Source: Arabidopsis thaliana (Eukaryota > Streptophyta > Magnoliopsida > Brassicales > Brassicaceae). From it: DNA of 64,000 bases. A program made the translations under genes and the position numbers. Shown one piece after another: positions 1-10,718 of this stretch (positions within the stretch are counted from its first letter, which is position 1; every line of letters begins with the position of its first letter). Where the stretch lies: positions 2,852,001-2,916,000 of the forward strand of contig NC_003076.8 in assembly GCF_000001735.4 (NCBI RefSeq), read 5' to 3'. Below the pieces are notes generated by a model. It had not been told where the DNA came from. It did no database searches and saw only the letters and a program-made list of their open reading frames with translations.

Positions 1-1065
1 GGAAGCTCAGAGAGACAAGGATGAGATTTTTCTCTTCCTTTGATAAATCCCAATACCTAATTCCCAAATTCCCTTACTTTTAGGCGCCGAAAGATAGAGA
101 GAAACATAGATACGCATTGGTTTTTTCTTTTTTGAAGATTCTCGCTTCTTACTACATGTGTATCAATCGATCTCTACCCAGATTCTCCGGAGGTACTTAT
201 TATTGATTCGTTTTAGCTCAAAGTTCGTTTAATTTCTGTCAAAAATTTGGCATGCGTTTGATCTTGCTTCTTACAATGACAGATCTTTTTCTTCCTTCTT
301 TTGCTTTGTTCTGTAAAGTTAGATCAATCATGTTTTAGTTTTCTGTTTTGAGTTTATCATGTTTTAAGGCAGTGTAACTCATGAATGAGAGCAACCCTTT
401 TGTGAAAGTGACGATTTTGTTGTCTTATGAGTTTTAAAAGTCTTTAATTTATTCATCAGTGGGAGTTTGGTGGAATCCTTGTTTGAAGCTTTTTAATTGA
501 GTTAATGGTGTCTTCTTCTACATTATTGATATCTTTTCCGTTACAATCTACTAATAAAAATGTAATTTTTTTGATTCGCAGACATCTTTTCTTTGTGATG
601 TCTTGAAAGCTTTTTTAGTGGTTATTCTCATGATCTGATAGGTTGGTTTGATCTTATTAATTTATATATTGTTGTTACGTCTTATTCGCTTCTTGTTAGA
701 CATTTCTTCTTACTTGTGTGATGCAGAAAGACTCTTTGATGCTTCTTTAAGCTTGACTCTTTTTCTTGTCTATCTTTTGCTTCCCCTGTTTTCTTGTGTT
801 TTCTCTTCAATAACGGTTTTGAGATTATGCTGAACCTGGTGGTTTCGTATGTTTTTTAAATGCAGGAGCTTTGAGTCTTGTCGTATAGATGCAGTGAAGG
901 TCCTTTGTTAGATGGGAAAACTTGTTCTTGAGTTGTCAAAAGGTATTTTCTATGTTTTTGGAGTAGAACTGTTTACAAGGAAGCAGCCAATATGGAGTTT
1001 GATTTTGGAGAAATGTTTTTAGTGTTGTTGTGAAGAAATATCAGTTTTGATTGTTTTTGGATTTG

Positions 1066-2343
1066 ATGGGTAAAGAGAATCAGTTGGAGACTACCGATTG
1101 TGGAGTCAGTGATCACGGTTCTCCACCTATCAAGAATGAAGAACATGAGGCACCACGTTACAGTTCAGACAAAGACACGGGTTTACCAACTTGCCGTGTA
1201 TGCCAGTGTGCAGAATCTGATAGAAGAGGAGATGCTGCTTTAGGGTTTTTGGGAATTACTCCTCCGGTTTCAGAACCTCGTAGAAGCAATGCGGGTGAAG
1301 AAACCGTTGATCAGAGAAGCTCGGTTGTCAAATCTAGCGGATTCATCGAACTGATAAGTCCTGATGGAGAAGTTTTTGTTTGTGCAAACGACGATATAGA
1401 AATGGGAGCGTGGCAGCATCGAGATAAGTTGCTAGAACTTGGATGTTCTTGCAAGAATGATCTCGCTTTGGTACACTATGCTTGTGCATTGAAATGGTTT
1501 GTCAACCACGGATCAACTGTTTGTGAGATATGCGGAAAAACCACGGAGAATATAAGAACAGTTGATTTCAACAAAGTGGTTATCGCCTTAAAAGATTACG
1601 CAGCGCTAAGAGAAAGAACAGCGGATGGAGATCCAAATCCTGTAGTGGTTAACAACAACACCAGTTCGTCAGGGATTGATCCTGATGCAGTTGCAGCCAT
1701 TCGAAGGCAACGACTTAGTGAGATATCGTTATGGTTTGGTCCTCATTGTTCAACCAACAACAACAATAGTAGTAATTCCGCTGCTGCAGGGACGGCTTCT
1801 TCTCAGGTTACATCTGAACAACCTGTGGGTATAGTAAACTTTGATATCTTGCCTATGGAAAGCCGTGCGACTAAATGGGCGGTGGAAGGTACCGGAATAC
1901 TACTTGCAACCGGATTACTCACAGTTACTTTGGCTTGGCTCATTGCTCCTCGTGTCGGAAAGGTATGTATGTAAATTGATCACACTTTGATTGTCTCATA
2001 ATCCTGTGTGTTCAGAATGTTAAAGTCTGATATGATGGATCTTTTACTTTTGCTCAGAGAACTGCAAAGAGTGGTCTACACATACTTCTAGGTGGTCTCT
2101 GTGCTTTAACAGTAGTCATCTTCTTCAGATTCGTAAGTAAAAATATCATTTTCTTTGTTCTTGAAATCTATGATGATCAATGAATGAATGAGAAAGTGAT
2201 TAAGAAACAATGGAAAAAAACAGGTTGTGCTGACAAGAATCAGGTACGGACCAGCACGTTACTGGGCAATATTGTTCGTCTTCTGGTTTCTTGTGTTTGG
2301 CATTTGGGCTTCACGTTCACACGCTTCTCACTCCTCCACATGA
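1066..2343 (+). CDS. RING-CH (RINGv) membrane protein, probable E3 ubiquitin ligase
   Basis: Three coding exons (1066-1962, 2058-2132, 2224-2343) give 363 residues. The RING-CH ligands are visible: C43-x2-C46, C127-x1-C129, H137-x2-C140 and C153-x2-C156, which is the C4HC3 order of MARCH-type ubiquitin ligases. The gap between the first and second cysteine pairs is 80 residues, much longer than usual. Three hydrophobic segments near the C-terminus (about 275-295, 305-324, 335-352) predict a membrane protein with a cytosolic RING. The start is the first ATG in frame; codons just upstream stay open but have no ATG. The leader probably holds an intron from about 193 to 865. Family membership is clear. 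I recall this as At5g08750, related to the SHA1-type proteins. Target and compartment are unknown. Confidence 0.88.
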
Positions 2344-2898
2344 TAAATTCTCCATCATCCTTCAAGACACAAAATGTACTCTTTTTGGTCTCTGTCAATA
2401 TCATGTACGTTATTCTCTTTCAAGACACAAAATGTACAATTAATTACTCTTATCAAAAAGAAAAAAAGGGGTGAAACTGAATGTTATCATCTCACAACAA
2501 AGTCTCTTGGTCGTATTTATTTTTGTATTATGTTAGTTTAGCAAAAAAATTCATCTCACAACAAAGTCTCAAGTTTTTACGTAACACGCGAAAGTATTCA
2601 TGATTGCCTCTTTTATTTTTGTGTCATTGTGCTTGCATTTCTTAGAGAGAAAAAAAAGTGTAAGATACTGTGTTCAATTTTGAAGATTGGCTAAACAATT
2701 TAACTAAAAGACACAATTATTTATGTTTGGAACCATTAGACTCGACACTGTATCAAAACTAGAAAACAAGATCCAAAGTCTTTAACATTTGTTGGATAGC
2801 AAAATAATGGTAGATATTAAGTCATTAGTCAGTGTACAAGGCAGAAGCGCGTTAACTTGGAATTTAGTTGGTGAGTCCGATGATTCACTCTATTTCTG

Positions 2899-2906
2899 TA
2901 TATATA
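2899..2906 (+). promoter_or_regulatory. TATA box of the small secreted-peptide gene
   Basis: TATATATA lies about 40 bp upstream of the peptide start codon at 2947, leaving a leader of only about 10-20 nt. This spacing supports a compact independent gene rather than read-through from the RING-CH gene. Confidence 0.5.
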
Positions 2907-2946
2907 CAGACCATTTGATGCATTTTAACAAAGAGAATCAGTTAAT

Positions 2947-3479
2947 ATGTCTAAAGAGAAATCATATGTAATTGCTCTTCTTCTATCTTTGCTTCTCTGT
3001 CTTTCTTTTCAAGTTGGTGTCTCTGAGGCCAACTACAACGCAGGTCTGGTATATATAATTGTCTATGCATATTTTTATCTGTTCAAGTTATCACATTATT
3101 TTTGAAAGAATCCTGAGGAAAGCTCAACCAAATATAGCTCGAATGTTTTATGATATTTTTGATGGTAGTTTTGGAAAACAAAACCTACAAGTGTGTATAA
3201 TGTTCAACATTTTTTCTAGTTACTACAAGGTACTCGGATTCTCCTCGATGCGCCAATGGATCTTCTGCAAGTCCACCAACAAGTAAGTTTATGAGCTTCA
3301 TAACCAAATATTTCGAGTAGACTGTTCTATATATACAACTTTAATCCTATAAAGTTCAACACTAAGTTTTGTACGATCTGGGGCATATTGTTACAGGACA
3401 CTGTCCAAGGGGGCGTCCCCGTCCTCCTACACCGAGAGTAGCGGTGCACTCTAACTCAACCAAAGGAAAAGGCCCATAA
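2947..3479 (+). CDS. Small secreted peptide precursor, SCOOP-like
   Basis: This gene is too short and too split to show as one reading frame. Exons 2947-3043, 3220-3282 and 3397-3479 join in phase to an 80-residue protein. Residues 1-28 form a classic signal peptide: a short basic start, a leucine-rich core and an SEA end. The mature part is rich in Pro, Arg and Ser, has two Cys (around 43 and 55), and ends with HSNSTKGKGP. The S-x-S then G-x-G pattern close to the C-terminus is the hallmark of SCOOP phytocytokines, which are cut from secreted precursors and sensed by the receptor kinase MIK2. The intron phases (1 and 1) are consistent, and the alternative phase-0 join gives a different tail that lacks the motif. 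Function is inferred from the motif only. It could also belong to the overlapping group of small secreted STMP peptides. Confidence 0.68.
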
Positions 3480-3637
3480 GTGATGAAATTATTTTATGTC
3501 TCAACACTATGATTTTTGTATTTAGTTTGATGTAAAATTTACAGGCCAAAGAGATCCAATCTTTGTAAATCAGATGATTACATTAAAGAAACAAATCAAA
3601 AACAGATTAAAACAAACAAAAAAAAAAAGTTTCAAAT

Positions 3638-4531
3638 TTACGCAAGGAAAAATATATCGTCAGTCATCAACATCAAATATTGCAGAATCCGTAGAGGTGC
3701 GTTCCTGAAATCCAATTGAGGAAGTCTCAGCTCTCTTACTCTACACGACCCGTTTCCTTCTCGGGTCATGATCCGACCAGTATACACTTTCCTAAACAGA
3801 TACACTGAGCTCACTCCGTTGGTAGTAGATTCCGGCGTCGGATTCTCTTTCGTTTTGTAAATTGTCCATCCTTTTGAAGCCAATGCATTCGAAAAACTCT
3901 CCATCGATCCGATTCGCTTGTTGGCGATTTTTGAGAAGAGTGAAACGGAGCAGCAGTCCCAGTTGCTAACAGATCCGGAGGAAGAGGGAGATGTTTCTAC
4001 GGTGGTTGCGGAGAAGACGAGTTTGAAGAGACCGTTGGAGAGGGAGACGAAGGATCGGAGATGAGAGAGCGATGAGGCAGAGAGAGACGGGAAGGAGAGC
4101 ATTACGGCGTCGTTAGGAAGAGACCACGAGAGAGACGACGATAGCGAAGCAGAAGACGACCATGTCGAAGGATGCGATGAAGAAGAGAAAGGTGACGGCG
4201 ATTTTGATTCTGGCGATGGGAATGAGAAGATGATGTGAGAGAGTGATGGTGTTGGGTACATATCCATACCTAGATCTCTCCCGATTGTTGCTAATCGGTA
4301 TGTATCTGAGATCAATTCTCGTGTTGGAACGAAGTATAGCAATGGGGTTTTCGAATTTCTCGTCTTGTTGTTATCGGATCTCGATCGGGTTTTTGATTGC
4401 TTGTAGGAGCTTAGAATTTGCCGGATACTGGTTTCTCCGTCTTCATCAACGTCGTCTGTATCGCCGGAATTATGAGTGAGATTGAGAGTCTCGTGGAGAA
4501 GAAGAGATCGAGCAAGCTTTAATGGAAGCAT
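3638..4531 (-). CDS. Unknown plant protein, single exon, Ser-rich middle
   Basis: An uninterrupted 297-residue frame starts at an ATG (4529-4531). I do not recognise the family. The N-terminal third is basic. Residues about 105-150 are very rich in Ser and Pro and probably disordered. The C-terminal 100 residues look folded, contain several Cys and hydrophobic strands, and end in a hydrophobic tail. There is no clear signal peptide or membrane helix. The gene shares a 250-bp divergent promoter with the winged-helix gene at 4782. Coding status is supported by length, the absence of stops in GC-richer sequence and the flanking promoter. I recall an unnamed locus here (At5g08760 or At5g08770). 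Confidence 0.7.
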   Translation of the reverse strand: MLPLKLARSLLLHETLNLTHNSGDTDDVDEDGETSIRQILSSYKQSKTRSRSDNNKTRNSKTPLLYFVPTRELISDTYRLATIGRDLGMDMYPTPSLSHIIFSFPSPESKSPSPFSSSSHPSTWSSSASLSSSLSWSLPNDAVMLSFPSLSASSLSHLRSFVSLSNGLFKLVFSATTVETSPSSSGSVSNWDCCSVSLFSKIANKRIGSMESFSNALASKGWTIYKTKENPTPESTTNGVSSVYLFRKVYTGRIMTREGNGSCRVRELRLPQLDFRNAPLRILQYLMLMTDDIFFLA

Positions 4532-4781
4532 TTCCGATTTCTGATCTCTCGTCTTCTTCGTTCGTTGTTTTTGCTTTTTATTTCCCCTTTAGGGTAGCTT
4601 TACTTGAACCAAACATAACCCATCGGTTTAAATTAAAGAACATACTCTATTTGGATCGGTTTATTCCGATTTCATTTGGTTCAATTCGATATTAGTTTGG
4701 CTTGTCCCATAACATGTTTGTTACTTCCCCGAGGTTTAAGCGCCGACTCTGTGTACACTGCAGAGCTTCGATTCTTCTCCA

Positions 4782-6810
4782 ATGGCGGCTTCTGCTACAT
4801 TAATGTCTATGGTTTGTAACTATTGCTTCTTATCTTCTTCGTTTCTATGTAATTTATCATGCTCTTTCACTATTCCGCTTATTTTCAAGGTTTTCTTAGT
4901 TCCGTCAGCATTTATCAACGTGTTTGTGATTTAGGTTTCAAATTGGGTTTGAAATCACTAATTTCTTACTTACAAAAAGTTTCTATTTCGGTGATTCAGT
5001 GTTTTCTGATGGTAGTTTTTATGGATCTGTATACTCCTCTAAGTCTCGTTGGAAAATTTGTACGATCATGTAATGTTTGAGTTGTTCATAAGTTTAATTG
5101 CTTGATTCCACAATTTTGAGCACTTGTTTATGCATTGAATCTGACTGAATGTTAACTATGAACAATTTTTGTTGACGAACAGGCACATGAAAGAAAAGTT
5201 GAGAATCTGAGAGGTTTTATGGTGAATTTGGCGAATTCAAGAGACTTTTCCCTTCCTGAGACTAAACTCTTCCAACAGAAATTCTTGGATCTGTGTTTAT
5301 CCCGTACTCCTGATCATCCCACTTATTCCGCTGTATGTATGAAATTATAACATCTATTATGTGCATATACACACATACATATCTCTGCTGTGTTCTTATG
5401 ACTGTATACATTTGTTTCAGATGATATTTATTGCTATCATGGATTTGAATAAAGAAGGTGGCGCAAGTGAAGATGCTATATCTGAGTTTATAAAGTCGAA
5501 ATACAAGAACTTGCCATTTGCTCACACGAATTTGCTTAGTCATCATTTAGCTAAGCTTGTGGAGAAAAGAGAGATACTTTGTGACTGCAACAACGACTGT
5601 TACTCTCTCCCGGGTGAGAAGAAGACTGTTGCTTCCACTGATGTTCAGAGAAAGAGCGATCTGATAACAGTGAGAACAAATGATCAGCGTGCGGCGGATG
5701 AGGTTATGACTTGCCAAAACAAGGAAGAAAGTGTTGAAATTTTGAAGTCTGGGGATCCTAAGGTTGTTTTGTTGGAAGAACAGAGTTTGACTAAATCCCG
5801 AACCGGCTCCAAACGTAAAGCATGTTGTGTCATTAACGTCATTGAAGTAATGGACACAGAAGATAATGGATTCAAAGCAGGTTTAAGGGATTCGACTGTT
5901 CAAATTCCTAGGAAAGAGGGAGTTGTTGAAGTAGTAGATGTAGAAAATAGTGAGAATGAAGCTAGGATTGAAGCAAACAGTAGAGGAGGTGAATTATATG
6001 AAGTGGCTGTTCTATATAAGCAGAATGATGTGTTGATGGAAGAGTCGGGTAAAGAAGCAATGGAAACAAGCTCAATAGTGAGAAAAGCAAAACTGCGCAG
6101 AACATCTAACACAACGAAAGAAAATGTGGAAGTCACGAGTGAAGCATATAAAAAACTTTGGGAGTGCCAAACCGAAGCATGCAGCAATATCATTGCTCTA
6201 GAGTAAGCTCTGATCCCTTTTGTTGCCTGTTTTTCTATTCATCTTTGAATTAGCTTAATGATTTTCATGTTTCTCTTTGGGGTTGGAAAAATAGGAAAAT
6301 GCTAAAACAGTGCAAAGAGAAAGACCAGCAGAACAAAGCTGTTTCAGAAATTGATGATGTTTCTCGTTTGCCTTTATCAATGGTGAGGACAAAAATCCCT
6401 GTTACGTCATGTCACTGATATGTTTTTGAGCTGATGAAAAACAGGTTCTGAATGTTTTTTTGTTGTCTCCTTTTCTTTATCCACAGGAAAGCTGCAGAGA
6501 ACTGTGGAAGGCTGCCCAAAAGTTACAAAGCCAGCTCTCTGAGATCATCGATTCATGTGATGAAACCGTGGTTCCATATTCTGTATCTCCAGGATGTGAA
6601 CTCGAAGGTATAAGCAAAGGATTATGCAAAGAGGATCCCAAAATGAAGACTCCTCGTGGGAATAATGGATCTGAAAAACCCTCCACACAGCTTGAACAGA
6701 AGGAAAGAGAGAAGTCTTCCAAAAAGAAACCTCAGGTCAAGAAAACGAGAATCAAAAGTCTCAGAGACATAGGAATAACAGCTGTGAGGAAATCGCCTCG
6801 ATTCAGCTGA
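4782..6810 (+). CDS. Winged-helix (H1/H5-like GH1) nuclear protein
   Basis: Five exons (4782-4811, 5183-5332, 5421-6202, 6295-6382, 6487-6810) give 457 residues. Residues about 40-115 resemble the linker-histone globular fold: they begin with the DHPTYSAMI segment, continue through a helix with EDAISEFIKSKY, and end with the HHLAKLVEKREI recognition-helix and wing region. The rest is charged and low in complexity. It contains KRK-type basic patches and ends with a Lys/Arg-rich tail (KKKPQVKKTRIKS), as expected for a DNA-binding nuclear protein. I recall At5g08780, annotated as a winged-helix transcription factor family protein. It lacks the long AK-rich tails of a true histone H1, so a specialised GH1 protein is more likely than a core linker histone. 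Confidence 0.85.
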
Positions 6811-7112
6811 TGATACTCATCAAAAAATGCTTCCGGAGAGCATGATATCTCATAAAGGTTAGGTTGTTATTTAATATCAGTATCTACATAAGTGCAACAT
6901 CTTGAAGAATTTGAATATAAATTTTTAGTTTTCATATAAACTTCTCATGAAAGAACAAGAATGTGCCTGCTAATGAGACATTGATGCTAAAAGCTATTAA
7001 CATTCTACAATCTTCTTTTACTACTAAGAGCCAGGGATGAGTTGAGATGAGACTCTTCTCTCTGGCACATCACAGTACTACTAGCAAACACCTTTTTTGG
7101 TCTCTTCCGTTT

Positions 7113-8144
7113 TTACCCCTGTGGAGCAAAACTCCAATTCAAGAATGGTTTCTGCTCAGGCGGATCCTGGAAGGAAGTGAAATAATCAGACTGATACAAG
7201 AACTGAGGGACAAAAGCGTCAGGCTGCAACAACTCCATGGAACTACCAAACATTGAAGTATCAAAAGCTTCCAAAGCATCCTCAAGCTCTCCCCATTTAG
7301 GCTCGCTCTGAACCTCCAAAACATCCGGTGACACCACGTGACCGTGACCACCTGAGCTGCTGGAATCATCCTCTTGCAATGTCGGGTAAGTCGAGTCTGA
7401 TGTATCAAAAGGTGATGATGACTGTTCAGCCATTGTCGTGGTCCTCGGCTTCTCATCCGCGGGGAAATACTTCTCCATGGTTCCTTTCTTGTTGTATATT
7501 CGACATAAAACCCAATCATCAAGCTGTACAGCAAAACCCACCACAACAAAGTTAATAATCTAAATCATCATTCACGAAAAGATGATACATAAGTTAATAA
7601 GAAACAGAACTTACTCGTAGGTTGTTCTTTTTGTTAACAGAAGCTGATCTATCAACATTAGCGAGACGATACTCATGCATTATCCAATTGGTCTTAATCC
7701 CTTTTGGAGCTTTCCCTGCGTAGAAGACGAGTGCTTTCTTGATACCCAACGTCTTCGGTTTACCAATCGGTTTATCTGCTCCGGTAGCTTTCCAATAACC
7801 GGTTCCTGCTGCCCGGTTAGGACGCGAACCGTTTGGGTATTTCCGATCTCTAGGTGAGAAGAAGTACCACTCTTTCTCTCCGTACAGAGACATCTCTGAA
7901 AGAAGAACAAACATCTCAATAAACAACGATTCTCGAAGACACATGATTTCGCGAAAAATAATTAGAAGAAGCCCATAGGTGTACCTGGAAGCTCCCAAGG
8001 ATTGAACTTGTAGAGATCAATCTCGGCGATAACCGGAGCCGAGATCTGCTCGGAAGCACATTTCCGGCACAAGTAGAATTTCACAAGCTCCTCGTCCGTT
8101 GGATGGAATCGGAACCCAGCTGGTAAATTTAGCTCCGACTTCAT
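7113..8144 (-). CDS. ATAF2: NAC transcription factor ATAF2 (NAC081)
   Basis: Exons on the minus strand are 8144-7985, 7895-7615 and 7523-7113, giving 283 residues, the length I recall for ATAF2. The NAC domain is complete: [14 protein letters not shown] (subdomain A), the [14 protein letters not shown] junction across intron 1, the [21 protein letters not shown]-contact region, and WIMHEYRL. The C-terminal activation half is acidic and ends [10 protein letters not shown], typical of the ATAF subgroup. ATAF-type NACs bind CATGTG/CGT core sites in the nucleus and act in wounding, pathogen and abscisic acid or jasmonate responses. The paralogue ANAC102 has a very similar NAC domain; neighbouring AAP2 supports the ATAF2 assignment. 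Confidence 0.93.
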
Positions 8145-8286
8145 TCTCTTCTTCTTGTCTGTTGCTCTTGGAAAAATCTCTTCTTCGTTGGTTGAAAATT
8201 CAATTTCAGCTGGATCTGGATTTTTTTTGGGTTTTCTTCGTCTGCTCAAGATTGTAATCGAGGATATGTGAGTGAGGCGACGAAGG

Positions 8287-8519
8287 TTTTATAAGGACGA
8301 AAATCGCCGAAATGTTTTAATTAATTTAAATTGAAAAAACACAAAAAACAGAAAAGAGATGACACGAGGGGATTTTCAAGCACGTGCGGCAAAACAGACC
8401 GTTTTCTTTTCTACGCTGACCGCAGCCAGCTGGATATATACGTGGCGTAATATTATTGGATAGTCGACTTAGATGTTGTCATTGCTTGCGTCACTTAAAC
8501 CTTTTGTGAATTGTTGACC
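8287..8519 (-). promoter_or_regulatory. ATAF2 proximal promoter: TATA, G-box, W-box
   Basis: Reading on the minus strand, TTATAAAA (8287-8294) sits about 145 bp above the start codon. A CACGTG G-box lies at 8381-8386 and a TTGACC W-box at 8514-8519. G-boxes are bound by bZIP/bHLH factors and W-boxes by WRKY factors. This fits a stress-induced NAC gene, but activity of these sites is inferred from motifs alone. Confidence 0.45.
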
Positions 8520-8526
8520 GACTTTA

Positions 8527-8733
8527 GACCATCTCCATTGGGAAAGAGAGTGTAGAAAGTTTCTTACTTGAGAAACTTTGAGATACTTTACAACCCATCA
8601 TGACAATTCTCATCTTACTATTGGTTCAATTTTTTAACAAAAATACTTTTTTAATTAAATAATTAAATTATAATATAATATTAATATTTTTTTTGTTTGA
8701 GAAATTTTGTGGATTTCTCGTAGATGGAAATGC
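8527..8733. mobile_element. Possible MITE remnant in the ATAF2 upstream region
   Basis: The left end reads GACCATCTCCATTGGGAAA and the right end reads, on the other strand, TTCCATCTACGAGAAAT. Both are followed by GAGAAA/TTTCTC-rich sequence and enclose a very AT-rich middle of about 120 bp. That is the look of a short non-autonomous DNA element with weak terminal inverted repeats. The repeats are imperfect and I could not define a target-site duplication, so this is tentative. Confidence 0.3.
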
Positions 8734-10555
8734 CTTTATATGTCAAACCGTAATCTCCTGCTTCTCAGTGTAGCTTATCGCTTTTGTTCCTTTACTTACC
8801 ACTAAGATTTACCACTAAGATTTAAAAAGAAAAATCTCAGCAGCCACTACTTTTTTATGATATTGAAATTGACACATTATTGTAACCTTGCTGAAGATAA
8901 GTCAGCATTTCTTGGGGCGGAAGTTGTAGTTTTGACTGGTGATTGGACAGTTTGATGAAACTACGGTGAGCATCTCCGCAGCTGATTAATTTCCTTCTTC
9001 AGGCGAAGCTTTGCGTCATGATGGATGACGTCATTTAAAGTTGCAATCGCCAATCATAGTCACTAATTATAAATACTCTCGACTAATAATACTACATTCA
9101 CATAAATAAAAACATTGGAGTTCGCAAAGAAAGCGTTTGCGCTTTAGTTTGAGTTTCCCCGTTACATAAAAATATGTGTTAAGGACAACTATTTAACCAC
9201 TAGCTTAATCCTTAATTAAGTACCCATTGAGCCGCTTTCATTACAGACTTAATTTATAATTCATAAGTTTGATTCACTAGCAAATAATGCCCATGAATCC
9301 TCTTCTATTTTAAAATCTTTAAATGTAAAGTTGAGGTAGGTGTGTATGCAAGCATGACGTGGGCTTGTTCCCCGTTTTATGATCATCATCACTTACGTTT
9401 TCTATCATATTATAAACTAATTATGATCGATTCAACGTAATGTTTTATAAGATCATGGTCTTTTCCTTTTACTATTAAAAGTCCCTTAGTAGCCAAATTA
9501 ATTATAATACGAAATATTTGTGGTCAAACATGACTTTTTGTTGTTGTCAATAAGGATTCTTTATCGATATAAGAATGCAAGTTATATAAGTCGTATCATT
9601 TCATACACATCTTTTAGGCTTTTAGCTAAATAATTTTCGTGCACTGACGACTTCATTTTTTTCTGTCGTTTTAGATGATAACAGTCAAGTCTAGAATAAA
9701 AGATATGACCACTAATATTAAACCAAAAAAAGAAAACAAGAAAATATATAAAAGACATCGTAACGCATGATTTGTTCCTATTATAAAATTCAGATCAATT
9801 GGATCTGGACTTGATCTGAATTTTTATGATAAAGAGAGAAATCGACTTTATAGTTTTTTTGCAGTTGTTTGTTAATTTAGTCGCGGTGTGAATTGAAATA
9901 GGAAGCTTCGTGGAGCTTGATGTTATAGCTGCCGAACTTGACCCAAATTATGCAAATATAATGTTTTGGTGATGGATTATTACCTTTATGTTTTGTCGTT
10001 TCTAGAAATTTACATTGGAATATACTTGAGAATTTGGATAAGGAGGAGACAACTTGGGACCTCATTGTCGGAACTTAGAACCTATCGTTAACAACAATTA
10101 GTATCACATATACTACATACTATTCTCTATTCATATGACTACTTGTCTTATTCTTATGTGCGTGCGTATGACAAAAGTCTTACTATATAACATTCGTTTG
10201 AAACCGTGCATATATTGTAGTTAATTCTAGCATTTTAATTGGAATGTTTGAGTAGTGAATTATAAGTTTATGATAGATTTCTCCAACCTTCCGAGTTTCT
10301 AAATCGAATTTACTCAAAGCTCATACCTCTTATAATCGTGTGTAATAAACAACTTGCAAAGTTTCTTCAAAAACCAAACTACTTGCTAATTGCAAAAAAA
10401 AAAAATCAAATAAATACATCCATTTGTCACACCATTTTGTCCCTCTCTCTCAATCAATTCGTCACCGCAACTTAAAAACATCGGCCCAATTTGTCTTTCT
10501 CGACACAACAACTTAGGAAATAATGGGTCACGTTTGGGCCTTAATTTTGGGTCAC
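8734..10555. other. Gene-poor intergenic stretch
   Basis: About 1.8 kb without a convincing gene on either strand. It is AT-rich and contains only short random frames. Recognisable items are a palindromic TGACGTCA bZIP-type site at 9026-9033 and a perfect 14-bp inverted repeat at 9785-9824. It may act as distal upstream sequence of ATAF2. Confidence 0.6.
9785..9824. repeat. Perfect 14-bp inverted repeat with 12-nt loop
   Basis: AAAATTCAGATCAA (9785-9798) is mirrored exactly by TTGATCTGAATTTT (9811-9824). The stem extends a few more bases with mismatches. It lies in the gene-poor stretch, far from any 3' end. It could be a transposon-derived hairpin or chance in AT-rich DNA. Confidence 0.6.
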
Positions 10556-10664
10556 TTACGGAAAACGGTTTCGGTTAGCTGGAGATCAACATCCAATCCG
10601 AATTCATTGTTAAATAACTTTTATCCTTACGGAAAACGGATCGGTTAGCTGGAGATCAACATCC
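10556..10664. repeat. Tandem direct duplication beside the GCFC gene 3' end
   Basis: A 38-39 bp segment beginning TTACGGAAAACGG and ending GATCAACATCC occurs at 10556-10594 and again at 10627-10664, differing by one indel and one base. The right copy abuts the old end of the GCFC-like coding sequence, so the duplication lies in or near its 3' untranslated region. Confidence 0.75.
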
Positions 10665-10718
10665 TCCTAGAGACTGAATGATCTGACAATTTCCTCAGCG
10701 TGTCCATGTTCATGGAGC

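Noticed and set aside
8145-8249. In-frame 35-residue N-terminal extension of ATAF2 with basic clusters
   Set aside because: The extension opens at a TTG, and no ATG occurs in frame above the accepted start at 8144. The 283-residue form matches the known protein.
9785-9824. Hairpin considered as a microRNA precursor
   Set aside because: A 14-bp stem is too short for a plant miRNA precursor, which needs at least about 20 paired bases around the duplex.
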